Of a stretch of DNA of 64,000 nucleotides, positions 26,489 to 34,495 are shown piece by piece. The stretch is from Pseudomonas baetica (GTDB lineage Bacteria; Pseudomonadota; Gammaproteobacteria; Pseudomonadales; Pseudomonadaceae). Position 1 is the first letter of the stretch, and each line of letters starts with the position of its first letter. Position numbers and translations under genes: made by a program. The stretch spans positions 62,001 through 126,000 of the forward strand of contig NZ_JAIHLQ010000008.1 in the NCBI RefSeq assembly GCF_019733355.1. The letters are read 5' to 3'. The notes beneath the pieces were generated by a model that was not told the origin of the DNA, searched no databases, and worked only from the letters and a program-made list of their open reading frames with translations.

Positions 26489-26883
26489 GTCGAACCCTCC
26501 AGAGCTTCAAGACGCATGGCGTCGTCGATGCACTTGTCCAGTTCCGCGCCGGTGAAGTAGATATCGCCCGCCATCACCAGAATTGCGGTGTCGGGGTCAT
26601 CGATGATCTGCCGATCCCGCAGCCACTCATAACGCCGAGCATTGGCAGCCATCTGCACGCGGACGTCGATGTGCATAGAGGAAGTGGCAGCGTTTGCCAG
26701 AGCATCGAGCAACAGTTGCTGGCGCTTCTGACCGTCTGTGTACTGCCGAACGGCCTGAACAAACACGGCGTTCATGCTGCGGTCACTGGCATTGGCGATT
26801 GCCTCAATCTCTGCGCGCAGGCCGTCAGGCAGGCGTGCGACAAACTTGTCGGCGGTTCTCGAATCGAATTGAGTGTCACGCAT
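26476..26883 (-). CDS. Arc-type ribbon-helix-helix DNA-binding protein
   Basis: A 135-residue protein. The start at 26883 has AAGGTGAC in front. Residues about 10-50 ([20 protein letters not shown], then [13 protein letters not shown]) match the Arc/MetJ ribbon-helix-helix fold, which binds DNA as a dimer. The C-terminal half is helical and acidic. It overlaps the CsrA gene by 8 bases. It is a likely early transcription regulator of the phage. Confidence 0.8.
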   Translation of the reverse strand: MRDTQFDSRTADKFVARLPDGLRAEIEAIANASDRSMNAVFVQAVRQYTDGQKRQQLLLDALANAATSSMHIDVRVQMAANARRYEWLRDRQIIDDPDTAILVMAGDIYFTGAELDKCIDDAMRLEALEGSTCGQ

Positions 26884-27067
26884 GGGCGTCACCTTTTGCT
26901 TGCTGCTCAGCCTGGATACGCAGAAAGATCTCTTCGCGGTGCACTTCAACTTCTGCCGGCGCGGTGATGCCCAGGCGTACCTGCTGGCCGGAGACCCCGA
27001 GTACGGTGACGCTGATGTCGTCGCTGATGCGGATGGTTTCGCCTGGCTTTCGGGTGAGTATCAACAT
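26876..27067 (-). CDS. csrA: Phage-borne CsrA/RsmA homologue
   Basis: A 63-residue protein with AAGGAG in front of the ATG. The sequence [20 protein letters not shown] is the canonical CsrA/RsmA start, and [19 protein letters not shown] contains the RNA-binding strand with the GITAP and HREEI motifs. CsrA binds GGA motifs in mRNA leaders and represses or stabilises target messages. A phage copy may interfere with the host RsmA/Gac network that controls biofilm, motility and secondary metabolism; that consequence is inference. It is embedded in the leftward early operon. Confidence 0.92.
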   Translation of the reverse strand: MLILTRKPGETIRISDDISVTVLGVSGQQVRLGITAPAEVEVHREEIFLRIQAEQQAKGDAHA

Positions 27068-27122
27068 GGGTAAAACTCCTTGTTTGTGATGGGGTGGCAG
27101 ATCACCACCCCATGCAGGTCGG

Positions 27123-27329
27123 TTACTGCGTTGTGCGCAGCTCGCTACGGAGAGCCCATCCGCTCGAGGTCTTGACCATGCAGCCAACAAAGGCGGCGTA
27201 GCGGGTTTCTCGATCTGTCTGGTAGCCGTAGTAGGAGCAGGCTCCGCGATTGACGACGCTGTAGATGATCACCACCAGGGCGATGACTGCCCCGGCGATA
27301 ATCAGCGACCGCCTTGTGCGCTGCTTCAA
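27123..27329 (-). CDS. Small membrane protein
   Basis: A 68-residue protein with a basic N-terminus and one membrane helix ([20 protein letters not shown]), followed by an outside part with two cysteines. Its start overlaps the stop of the TerB-like gene by 4 bases, so the two are coupled. The function is unknown. Confidence 0.65.
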   Translation of the reverse strand: MKQRTRRSLIIAGAVIALVVIIYSVVNRGACSYYGYQTDRETRYAAFVGCMVKTSSGWALRSELRTTQ

Positions 27330-27763
27330 GCCTCGATACCGAAGTCTTTCAGGCGAAGGCCCAGCTCATTGCCAACTTCGGCCAGCACCTTCATTTCCTG
27401 AGCGCTGATGTCGCCATCACCTTCAGCTACAGCGAGCATGTTGACGAACACTTCCTCGGCGTCGGCCGGGTTGTTTTTGATGTCGCGGATCTCACGCAAG
27501 ATCGTCATGCGGCCGATGCGGAAGGACGCCTGCAACTGCTCGGTGTAGAGATTCACCGTGCTGGTGATCTCCGGGCCGAAGTGCTCCAGGTTCTTGTTGG
27601 CGCGGATCTGGATATCGATCTGCGCGGATTCGTTCTTGCTGATCTCGCCGTCAGCCGCGGCGACCAACAGACAGCCGCCAACGATGGCTTGCATCAGGTC
27701 GCGGTTTTCCAGCTTCTTGACTGCGCGCTTGGCGCCGAACAGCTTTTTGCCTAATCCGAACAT
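27326..27763 (-). CDS. TerB-like protein
   Basis: A 145-residue protein of the TerB/TerB-like helical fold: VGGCLLVAAADGEISKNESA and AVAEGDGDISAQEMKVLAEV hold two acidic D-G-D/E-I-S metal-binding-type loops. TerB proteins are linked to tellurite resistance and phage inhibition loci. Here it is followed by the small membrane protein with a 4-base overlap, which suggests a membrane-associated pair. A role in superinfection exclusion is possible but not shown. Confidence 0.8.
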   Translation of the reverse strand: MFGLGKKLFGAKRAVKKLENRDLMQAIVGGCLLVAAADGEISKNESAQIDIQIRANKNLEHFGPEITSTVNLYTEQLQASFRIGRMTILREIRDIKNNPADAEEVFVNMLAVAEGDGDISAQEMKVLAEVGNELGLRLKDFGIEA

Positions 27764-27854
27764 GGGTGAATCCTCTTTCGTGGGTTGGGTGAAGCTTTTT
27801 CAAGGCCGAGCGAATCCCGGCCGCGTTGTTGGCTTTCGCGAATATCAGGGTTGG

Positions 27855-28238
27855 TTAAACGGTTTGAGCGGCCTCGATGCGGCGGACGGCCACGCGCGTT
27901 TCGATGCGACGTTCGCCTGGGCGGCGGATGCGGTTCATGTGGTCGTCGGTGATAGTTGCGTGACCGGTCAGAACCGCACAAATCAGGACTACCAGGTGGC
28001 GAGCAATGCCTCGGCAGAAAAGCTCGGTAGGGATAGCTGAACGACTAGAAACGCCAAGCTTGTAGAAAATACGCTCAATGGACTTTTTGACTGTTCCTGG
28101 CGCGCAACCAACAACACGGGCGATTTCTTTGTTGGCCAGACCTGCGCAAACGGCGAGAGCGGCTCTCAATTCTTGCTCTGCGAGCACGCCAGTGGTGCCC
28201 TGCAGCTTGCCGAAATTAATAACCGTGCTCATATCCAT
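27855..28238 (-). CDS. LuxR-type HTH protein
   Basis: A 127-residue protein. Residues about 20-65 form a GerE/LuxR helix-turn-helix: ELRAALAVCAGLANKEIARV, then GCAPGTVKKSIERIFYKLGV. There is no receiver or autoinducer domain, so it is a stand-alone DNA binder. The C-terminal half is basic. It lies between the TerB-like gene and the CI gene and may control the leftward early genes. Confidence 0.75.
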   Translation of the reverse strand: MDMSTVINFGKLQGTTGVLAEQELRAALAVCAGLANKEIARVVGCAPGTVKKSIERIFYKLGVSSRSAIPTELFCRGIARHLVVLICAVLTGHATITDDHMNRIRRPGERRIETRVAVRRIEAAQTV

Positions 28239-28347
28239 CTCCGTCTAAGCGTTACGATGGTTAGAAATATAAGCGCATTGATAATACGCTTCAAGAAGTA
28301 TTTTTATATTTTAGCTTCTTGAGCTTATTTTTCGGATCGCCGGGCAT

Positions 28348-28371
28348 AAAAAAGCCCAGTAAAGACTGGGC
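28348..28371 (-). terminator. Terminator of the CI gene
   Basis: A GCCCAGT/ACTGGGC stem with a 4-base loop is followed on the minus strand by six U. It begins 18 bases beyond the CI stop. Confidence 0.8.
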
Positions 28372-28388
28372 ATTGGATGGGGCTGGGG

Positions 28389-29183
28389 CTAACCAAAAAA
28401 GGACGCTCCCCAGAACACTCGGCCGATTATCTCGATGCCGTTCTCCTTCATTTGTTCTGGTGTATAGCTCTCATCAGGGTGCTCTGCGTTGTTCAGACTC
28501 CTCAGGCGGATACCTCCGCCAGGCAGCCTATATAGAACCTTCACTCGCAGCTGACCATCATGCTTCAGGGCATACATCTTGCCATCGACCACTGATTTTT
28601 GGCCGGTGTTGATCCCTACAGTACTGCCGTCAGGGAGCACTGGCTCCATTGAGTTTCCGGAGACAACTACGCAAACCGCCTCGTCAAATTGAACACCGCG
28701 CGAGCGTAGCGATCGCTTGCCGAACCTCAGCTTCGTCGTATTGGTTTGTTCGATCACGGTGCGCCCGCCTCCAGCAGACAGTTCAACCTCCCGCAGGAAT
28801 GGAATTTCTACCTCGTCATCATCCAGCGGCGTTTCGTCATCCCAAACGCTTATAGGGACGGCCCCCATATTTTTCTCTGAATTTTCGTCATTGTATTTGT
28901 GAGCCAGATCCATGCCTTCTTCAAATGCTTCCCACTGCTCCTTGCCTTCGACATGAAAGGCCGCCTGCTCTGGAGACATGAGCATCCCACCTAAACCAGA
29001 GGCCAGCCAAATAACCGAGACGCCGCAAGCTTCTGCGATTGGAAGGAGGTACGAGGAGCGAAGCGTTTTTCCTGATTCAAGCTGGCTTATAGCAGTTTGA
29101 GCAATACCTACTCGCTCAGCGAGTTGGCTTTGGGTGAATTGTGCATGCTTCCTGGCTGCTTTAACGCGGTCTGATAGTTTCAT
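28389..29183 (-). CDS. cI: CI-like phage repressor with S24 peptidase domain
   Basis: A 264-residue LexA-like repressor. The N-terminal HTH (SQLAERVGIAQTAISQLESG, residues about 19-38) binds DNA. The C-terminal S24 peptidase has the serine in SGNSMEP and the lysine in YALKHDGQ, so RecA-stimulated self-cleavage is expected, probably at the Ala-Gly of LSAGGG. This makes the prophage SOS-inducible in principle. It is divergent from cro, and the shared spacer contains two operator-like repeats. Confidence 0.92.
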   Translation of the reverse strand: MKLSDRVKAARKHAQFTQSQLAERVGIAQTAISQLESGKTLRSSYLLPIAEACGVSVIWLASGLGGMLMSPEQAAFHVEGKEQWEAFEEGMDLAHKYNDENSEKNMGAVPISVWDDETPLDDDEVEIPFLREVELSAGGGRTVIEQTNTTKLRFGKRSLRSRGVQFDEAVCVVVSGNSMEPVLPDGSTVGINTGQKSVVDGKMYALKHDGQLRVKVLYRLPGGGIRLRSLNNAEHPDESYTPEQMKENGIEIIGRVFWGASFFG

Positions 29184-29191
29184 CCGCTGAT

Positions 29192-29257
29192 CCTATAAAC
29201 ATACTTATGGGGTTGCAAAGAAGTTTGCTTCTGTGCAGTCTATAAAAAGACTTATCA
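29192..29257. promoter_or_regulatory. CI/Cro operator region
   Basis: The two 19-mers CCTATAAACATACTTATGG (29192-29210) and TCTATAAAAAGACTTATCA (29239-29257) are related and 47 bases apart in the spacer between cI and cro. Each is a rough inverted repeat (ATAA...TTAT). They are the best candidates for repressor binding and overlap the likely promoters. Confidence 0.6.
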
Positions 29258-29269
29258 GAGGCCTTCGTC

Positions 29270-29566
29270 ATGGCTGAAAAAATCAGTTCACTAATTAATT
29301 TCTTCGGCAGCCAAGCGAAGACTGGCGAAGCTCTGGGCGTCTCCCAGGCTACGGTCTCTTATTGGTTGTCAGGTTCGCAAAAGGTAAGCCCCGAAAAGGC
29401 GCTGCTTGCTGAAACCCTCACTGGTGGCGCCATCAAAGCATCTTCCCTTTGCGACCTGATAGCTCAGGTCGAAGCTCGCCACAAGGTAGGTGAATCATCC
29501 CCTGAATTCTCGACCTCCGCAGCTGGGCTGGATGGCTCTGTATGCGCATCCAGTACATTCGCGTAG
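29270..29566 (+). CDS. cro: Cro-like repressor
   Basis: A 98-residue protein. Residues 8-45 form a short Cro/YdaS-type HTH (FFGSQAKTGEALGVSQATVS, then YWLSG), and the rest is a flexible tail. Divergent position relative to the CI gene fits the lytic switch regulator. GGCC/TTCG sequences precede the ATG, without a strong ribosome-binding site. Confidence 0.82.
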   Translation: MAEKISSLINFFGSQAKTGEALGVSQATVSYWLSGSQKVSPEKALLAETLTGGAIKASSLCDLIAQVEARHKVGESSPEFSTSAAGLDGSVCASSTFA

Positions 29567-29773
29567 GCACTGTGCGGATGAACAGCATAGTTTTAGGACT
29601 TATTCGGTTTCGTCGCTTGGTTGATCCTTAACAGGCAAAAACCAAGCAGGAAATCCTGCTCCCAATTCTGACTTTCTGAATCCCAGAAAGCAGAAAACCC
29701 GCTTGCCGGCGGGTTCTCAATCCACTCCTTGCCGGGAGTGGTCAGTACTTCTTCGTCTGTAGGAGACGATCTA

Positions 29774-30109
29774 ATGCCCACAAAAAATAGCAACAATCAA
29801 TCTGTAGCGCAAGACACCCTCACAACTGAGGTCGGTTTTTGCGAGACCCCTATCGACAACAAGGGCGAGTACATGCTCCAGGTCGTGGCGGGTATTGGTT
29901 CGCGTGACGCCATCCAGAAGGCGCGCACGCTCGCCTCTGGCCTTGGTCAGATCTGCCAGCACATGCACGACAGCCTGAATTATGGCGAGATGGTGTACTG
30001 CGACGGCATGGCAACCTTGAAGTTTGTGAGCGACAGCGTTAGCGCACTTCTCTGGTCCGTACAGAAAGGCCTTCCATCGGAAGTGGAAGCCCGTGGAGGT
30101 GCCCAATGA
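29774..30109 (+). CDS. DUF3077-family protein
   Basis: A 111-residue protein starting at an ATG with TAGGAG upstream; a longer frame from 29729 lacks such a site. The block FCETPIDNKGEYMLQVVAGI and ARTLASGLGQICQHMHDSLN resemble the DUF3077 family of Pseudomonas, whose function is unknown. It is the first gene of a rightward series in which each start overlaps the previous stop by four bases (ATGA). Confidence 0.7.
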   Translation: MPTKNSNNQSVAQDTLTTEVGFCETPIDNKGEYMLQVVAGIGSRDAIQKARTLASGLGQICQHMHDSLNYGEMVYCDGMATLKFVSDSVSALLWSVQKGLPSEVEARGGAQ

Positions 30110-30444
30110 AGCCTCCAATGTGGAACCAACTTCTTATTGATGTCGAGCGTGAGTTTCCAGCCTGCTCAACCAAAGGGGCGAAGCTCACCACCGCCCAGGT
30201 GGAGCAACTCCAGGCTGTGGAAAACGCCAACGATAACTTCCAGATCAGCACTCTGCACGGGGTTGCAGCCATCGGCGAACTTATCGCGCATGCAGCGAAT
30301 CATGGCGAGCTCAGCGATGAGCTCGCGATGAGCGCCGGCTGGCTGATCAATTCGCTGGCGCTGCTCTCTATGTCCATGGCTGAAGCCGGGGCTGCTGCTG
30401 CGTACAAACTGCAAAACATCCCAGGCCAGGGAGCAGCCAAATGA
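30106..30444 (+). CDS. Unknown early prophage protein
   Basis: A 112-residue protein that is mostly alpha-helical and Ala-rich, with LTTAQVEQLQAVENANDNFQ in the middle and no recognised motif. It has 4-base overlaps with both neighbours. It is part of the rightward early operon after cro. Confidence 0.65.
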   Translation: MKPPMWNQLLIDVEREFPACSTKGAKLTTAQVEQLQAVENANDNFQISTLHGVAAIGELIAHAANHGELSDELAMSAGWLINSLALLSMSMAEAGAAAAYKLQNIPGQGAAK

Positions 30445-30911
30445 ACAATCCATTACCAACCATGCAAGAGGCGGCGCAAGAGGCTGAGCTTCAGCTGATG
30501 GCAGCTAAAGACGTCCTCGAATGGCAGCAAGCACTGATCAAGGCTATCCACCTGGATCACCTGCACGACGGCGGAAAAGGGATTGGCACCTTGTTTGAGG
30601 TGGCGAAGTACTTCAATGACACCGGCTTCGGTGGAGTTTATAGCGCTATCGACCAGTTCAAGGAGCTCGGCGAGGCGAAACCCGCGCCACGTTTTGATAT
30701 TGCAGAAAACGTGGCGCGCATTCCTCTGGCGGATTTCGCCAAGGGGCGCCAGCACATAGCGGCTCGCGAGCTTGGCGTTCAGCAGGCTGCAATCAGCAAG
30801 GCGCTTCGAGTCGGCAGGGAAATATTTGTAACCCGTCACGCTGACGGCACGGTCACCGCCACGGAAGTTCGCTCCTTCCCATGCCTAACAGTAGAGGGGG
30901 GCGCCAAATGA
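30441..30911 (+). CDS. Early protein with a C-terminal Cro-like HTH
   Basis: A 156-residue protein. The N-terminal 90 residues are helical and unassigned; residues about 105-135 (KGRQHIAARELGVQQAAISK and ALRVGREIFV) match a Cro-type helix-turn-helix. It may be a second transcriptional switch or a tethered DNA binder in the early operon. It has 4-base overlaps at both ends. Confidence 0.7.
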   Translation: MNNPLPTMQEAAQEAELQLMAAKDVLEWQQALIKAIHLDHLHDGGKGIGTLFEVAKYFNDTGFGGVYSAIDQFKELGEAKPAPRFDIAENVARIPLADFAKGRQHIAARELGVQQAAISKALRVGREIFVTRHADGTVTATEVRSFPCLTVEGGAK

Positions 30912-31642
30912 CCATCGTCATCATCAAAGACGGCGATGCCGTGACGACTACCTTGGCAATTGCCGAGGGCACACTCAGCGATCACGCAAGCGTCATCAAG
31001 CTTGTACGCACCTATCAGGCCGATCTGGAGGAGTTCGGACTTCTGGATTTCAAATCCGAAAGTACGGGAGGACGCCCGACTGAATATGCCTTCCTAAATG
31101 AACCCCAATCCACGCTGCTGCTGACCTACATGCGCAACACGGACATTGTCCGGGCCTTCAAAAAGAAGCTGGTGCGCGAGTTTTGGGAGATGGTCCAGCA
31201 GCGCAACCAAAGTGGCACATCACTGCCCGCTGACTACATTGGCGCGCTGGAACACCTGCTGGCCTCGAAGCGTGCAGAGCAACTGGCTATCGAGGAGCGC
31301 GACAACGCCGTTGCAACGAAAGCAGAGATCGGTTCGCGTCGTGAAGCCACGGCCATGGCCACCGCTTCGGCGGCTGTTCGGCAAGTGCAGAAACTCAAGG
31401 ATGACCTGGGCCTCGGCACCCGGCAGGCGGCAGTGCTTGCCGTAGAAAAGGCTGTCGGCCGCAAGTTCGGCGTGTCCGGGTATGTGCCCCTGCGCCGCTG
31501 GTGCAAGGCCCGAGGCATCACCGCCCCCAAAGTATTCCATCCCACTTTCGGCTTTGTTCGCTGCTGGCCCGCTGGCGCTTGGATGGACGCCTACCAAATT
31601 GACCTGGCTGACCTGTTTGGCGCCGACGGAGAACAAGCATGA
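30908..31642 (+). CDS. Rha-family phage regulatory protein
   Basis: A 244-residue protein. The start at 30908 gives the 4-base overlap. The N-terminal 100 residues (SDHASVIKLVRTYQADLEEF, then GRPTEYAFLNEPQSTLLLTY) match the Rha/pRha family, which regulates phage growth in IHF-deficient hosts. The C-terminal part (residues about 150-235) resembles the KilA/ANT-like extension found in many phage antirepressors, ending in a WCKARG/GAWMDAY region. Confidence 0.82.
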   Translation: MTIVIIKDGDAVTTTLAIAEGTLSDHASVIKLVRTYQADLEEFGLLDFKSESTGGRPTEYAFLNEPQSTLLLTYMRNTDIVRAFKKKLVREFWEMVQQRNQSGTSLPADYIGALEHLLASKRAEQLAIEERDNAVATKAEIGSRREATAMATASAAVRQVQKLKDDLGLGTRQAAVLAVEKAVGRKFGVSGYVPLRRWCKARGITAPKVFHPTFGFVRCWPAGAWMDAYQIDLADLFGADGEQA

Positions 31643-32229
31643 GCAAAGTAATCGACTTTCCAAAGACGCCAACCGTGGAGGTTATCAACGAGGCCCTCTT
31701 CGAAAAGAACAACGATGCCGCCCTGTTGTTGAAGTGCTTCGAAGTAGTCAAGGACGCGCTGGAGGTCATTAGCGAGCCCGAGTACACCATCGAGAAAGAG
31801 GATGAAACGCACATAGATCTGTTCCGTGCGTTCTATGCGTTGAAGGTGCTGTTCCGGCGGAGGACGGGCCACGATGCAGACCAGGTTGCCAAAGACCATT
31901 TTGACGCAATGAGTCGCCACTTGCTGGGGGGGGAGCCGCGCCCTGAAAACAAAATCCCCGTCGTCGTGTACCCGGCCGAGTGCCTGCCGGACGAAGCGTT
32001 TGACGGCCTAACCGACCAGCAATTGGCTTGCGCAGCGTTCAACTACAGCGATCGCGTGCGCATCCTGATCATGGATCACACGCCGCACGCTTTGGCGTTG
32101 GACGAGGCACGCACTTTCTCCATTGATTCCACCACCGCACTCCGCCTGCTGGTGTTACGTCTGTCTGGTGGCTCAGTGGAAGCCATGGGTGCCGGGATTG
32201 GCCGCAAGCCAGGGGAGACTCTGCAATGA
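31639..32229 (+). CDS. Unknown early prophage protein
   Basis: A 196-residue acidic protein. The middle (DETHIDLFRAFYALKVLFRR) is helical and the rest shows no known motif. It has 4-base overlaps on both sides. A run of seven G in the coding sequence near 31926 could cause frameshifts, but the frame is open through it. Confidence 0.65.
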   Translation: MSKVIDFPKTPTVEVINEALFEKNNDAALLLKCFEVVKDALEVISEPEYTIEKEDETHIDLFRAFYALKVLFRRRTGHDADQVAKDHFDAMSRHLLGGEPRPENKIPVVVYPAECLPDEAFDGLTDQQLACAAFNYSDRVRILIMDHTPHALALDEARTFSIDSTTALRLLVLRLSGGSVEAMGAGIGRKPGETLQ

Positions 32230-32453
32230 CCACTCTCAACCCTCATGCCCCCCCCCAGGACGCCCGTACAGCGCCGGTGATCGCCGGACCTTGGCCGAGC
32301 TATGCCGCGTTCGCCGATCTGCCGGAGCGCGAGCGCTGGGTGATGTACAGCAGCGCCAAGGCCCACCGGGAAATGCTGGAACAGGCGGGCTTCGTCATGA
32401 GTGAGAGCTATGACGCGTTCATTGCCCGGATAACGCGGGAGCTGGATATATGA
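32226..32453 (+). CDS. Small early prophage protein
   Basis: A 75-residue protein. A Pro-rich start is followed by YAAFADLPERERWVMYSSAK, a helical segment. It is coupled by 4-base overlaps to the genes before and after. The function is unknown. Confidence 0.6.
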   Translation: MTTLNPHAPPQDARTAPVIAGPWPSYAAFADLPERERWVMYSSAKAHREMLEQAGFVMSESYDAFIARITRELDI

Positions 32454-32914
32454 GCATCGACCAATTCCTGCGGAAACCCGTTTGCTTCGGCGAGGTCGAC
32501 GGCGTGATCTATGAGGATCGCGACCGGTACTTCGAAGCAATTTCCGCGAAAGAGACCGAAGCCATCGACAACTTCTGCGCCTACATGGAAGAAAACCGAG
32601 ACCTGTTGATGCATGTAGCTCGCCAGGGTGATGGTGAGGGCGGTCGCCTGGTGCAGATTCTCAAGCAAACGCTGTTCGGGGCTCGCGAAGACCAGAAGTC
32701 CATCTATCGGAAGAAGAAAATTCCAGATCGTCTGCGCACAGCTGTCATGGAGCGCGATGAGTACAGGTGTGTCCGGTGCGGCACGCATCGTGACCTGTGC
32801 GCCGACCACATCTTTCCCGAGGTGCTGGGAGGTGAGGCGACCCTTGAAAATCTCCAAACCCTCTGCCGGCCTTGTAACACGAGCAAGGGCGGACGAGCCG
32901 AGGTATTTGTATGA
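32450..32914 (+). CDS. HNH endonuclease, replication region
   Basis: A 154-residue protein. The C-terminal half is an HNH nuclease: YRCVRCGTHRDLCADHIFPE gives the first CxxC and the catalytic His region, and TLCRPCNTSKGG gives the second CxxC and the Asn. The N-terminal 80 residues are helical. It may cut DNA for recombination or replication. It is coupled to both neighbours by 4-base overlaps. Confidence 0.85.
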   Translation: MSIDQFLRKPVCFGEVDGVIYEDRDRYFEAISAKETEAIDNFCAYMEENRDLLMHVARQGDGEGGRLVQILKQTLFGAREDQKSIYRKKKIPDRLRTAVMERDEYRCVRCGTHRDLCADHIFPEVLGGEATLENLQTLCRPCNTSKGGRAEVFV

Positions 32915-33678
32915 GCATCATTCGCGCCCCTCGCCCCGAGGGAAATTTCTACCTGCTCAACAAGACGATCAGCGAAGACCAGCGCCTGAGCTGGGGCGCC
33001 CGCGGAATGCTTGTGTTCCTCCTGGGCAAGCCTGACCACTGGAAAGTCTCCCCGGCGCACCTGCGTGGCGAAACCGCAGGCTCGGCAAAGCCAACAGGTC
33101 GGGACGGTATTTATGGCCTTCTGGACGAGCTTATCAATGCTGGATACGTGCGCCGAGAACAGCCGCGCACCGAGGCTGGCGTGCTTGGTGAGGTCACCTA
33201 TCTGGTGTCTGAATCACCGCTTCCGGATTTACCGTATCCGGCTGAACCGCTTCCGGCTCGACCGCATACGGCAAATCCGACACTAGTAAGTATTGAAGGC
33301 AAGCAAGGACTGAAAAAAGCAGTAAGCACTGAAAACCCTTCGGGTGGGGATAAGGGAAAGACTGGCAAGTTCGATCCGCTTACCGCCAAACCGGCGAACG
33401 CTTCCGAAAAGGCGTGGGCAGATTTCTGTGAAATGCGAAAGGCCAAACGGGCACCGCTAACACTCCGTGCCTGCGAGCTGATCGCCAAGAAGCTGGCCAA
33501 CCATCCAGAGCCTGACGCGGTGCTGGATAAGTCCACCACCAGCAGCTGGTCTGACATCTACCCCGACTCGGTATTGCCAGGTGCTGGCGCGAAGAACGGG
33601 AAACCCTCGACTTACAACAATCTGCCGCAGCACACCGAAGAAATGTACCAAGGAGGCGGCAATGGCCCTGCATTCTAA
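32911..33678 (+). CDS. Phage replication initiator (O-like)
   Basis: A 255-residue protein. Residues about 20-95 form a winged helix of phage replication initiators (RLSWGARGMLVFLLGKPDHW). A central Pro-rich linker (about 100-125) follows, then a C-terminal helical domain. The linker codes for pentapeptide-like repeats that coincide with four 15-bp DNA repeats, like the iterons in the lambda O gene. The next gene is a DnaC-like loader whose start lies inside the end of this one. Confidence 0.82.
   Translation: MSIIRAPRPEGNFYLLNKTISEDQRLSWGARGMLVFLLGKPDHWKVSPAHLRGETAGSAKPTGRDGIYGLLDELINAGYVRREQPRTEAGVLGEVTYLVSESPLPDLPYPAEPLPARPHTANPTLVSIEGKQGLKKAVSTENPSGGDKGKTGKFDPLTAKPANASEKAWADFCEMRKAKRAPLTLRACELIAKKLANHPEPDAVLDKSTTSSWSDIYPDSVLPGAGAKNGKPSTYNNLPQHTEEMYQGGGNGPAF
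33216..33275. repeat. Four 15-bp iteron-like repeats inside the initiator gene
   Basis: The units ACCGCTTCCGGATTT, ACCGTATCCGGCTGA, ACCGCTTCCGGCTCG and ACCGCATACGGCAAA start at 33216, 33231, 33246 and 33261. The shared core is ACCG(C/T)(T/A)(T/A)CCGG. Such in-gene repeats are the origin of lambdoid phages, so this is the candidate prophage origin. Confidence 0.6.
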
Positions 33679-34495
33679 TTTCCGTCGGCTGCCTGAACAG
33701 CGAAACATCGATGTGGCATGCCCGCTCCATCCAGAAGTGAAAGTGATGGTCGAAATTGAGCAGTTCGACGGCTCGATGCTTGTCCGCCCATGCAAGAAAT
33801 GCCAGTTCCACGGCCTGCGCATCGCCCCACGGGGAAGTGATGCGCATCTTCAGGCAGTGACGGCCCTAGCCGCTGAACGCCTTAACAGCGCGCTCATAGG
33901 CTCAGGAATCACGCCACGGTTTGCGGGCTGCACGTTCGAAACTTACCACGCCAAAACCCCAGAGATGGCGAAGGCTCTGGAGAAGTGCATGGCCTACGCC
34001 GATAATTTCGCCGACCAGCACTACCCGGTAGGCCGCAACCTGCTGATGACTGGCAATATCGGCACCGGTAAGACGCATCTGGCCTGCAGCATCGTGCGCC
34101 AGGTCATCGGCCTGAATGCGGTCGCGGTGATCACCACCGCCGCCGAGATCATCAGGGTATTCAAGCGCTCAATGGGGCGCGACTCGGGTTACACCGAAGG
34201 CGACGTGATCGACGAACTGTCGAGTGTCGATCTGCTGGTGATCGACGAAGTAGGGGCCCAGGCCGGTACCGCGTATGAGCTTGCGGCACTGCATGAAGTC
34301 ATCGACAAGCGATACCAGCTTTTAAAACCCACGGTACTGGTATCGAATCTACCGGCAAAACCTGCCACTGACGCCGACGGCAAACCCCTGCCCAGCCTGG
34401 AGCAGTACATCGGGGCCCGAGCTCTGGACCGACTTCGCGAGAACGGCGCATTACTGGCTGGATTCACCTGGGCTTCGGCACGGGGGCGCGTATGA
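33662..34495 (+). CDS. DnaC-like helicase loader
   Basis: A 277-residue AAA+ ATPase. The ATG at 33662 has AAGGAGG upstream and overlaps the initiator gene by 17 bases. A zinc-finger-like cluster near the N-terminus (CPLHPEV and CKKCQF) is followed by Walker A TGNIGTGKTH (about residue 130) and Walker B LLVIDEVG (about residue 195). It loads the phage or host replicative helicase onto DNA. Confidence 0.9.
   Translation: MALHSNFRRLPEQRNIDVACPLHPEVKVMVEIEQFDGSMLVRPCKKCQFHGLRIAPRGSDAHLQAVTALAAERLNSALIGSGITPRFAGCTFETYHAKTPEMAKALEKCMAYADNFADQHYPVGRNLLMTGNIGTGKTHLACSIVRQVIGLNAVAVITTAAEIIRVFKRSMGRDSGYTEGDVIDELSSVDLLVIDEVGAQAGTAYELAALHEVIDKRYQLLKPTVLVSNLPAKPATDADGKPLPSLEQYIGARALDRLRENGALLAGFTWASARGRV

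Noticed and set aside
33216..33275. Possible CRISPR-like array
   Set aside because: The four units are contiguous 15-mers inside a coding gene without spacers; no CRISPR array or cas gene is visible anywhere in the window.
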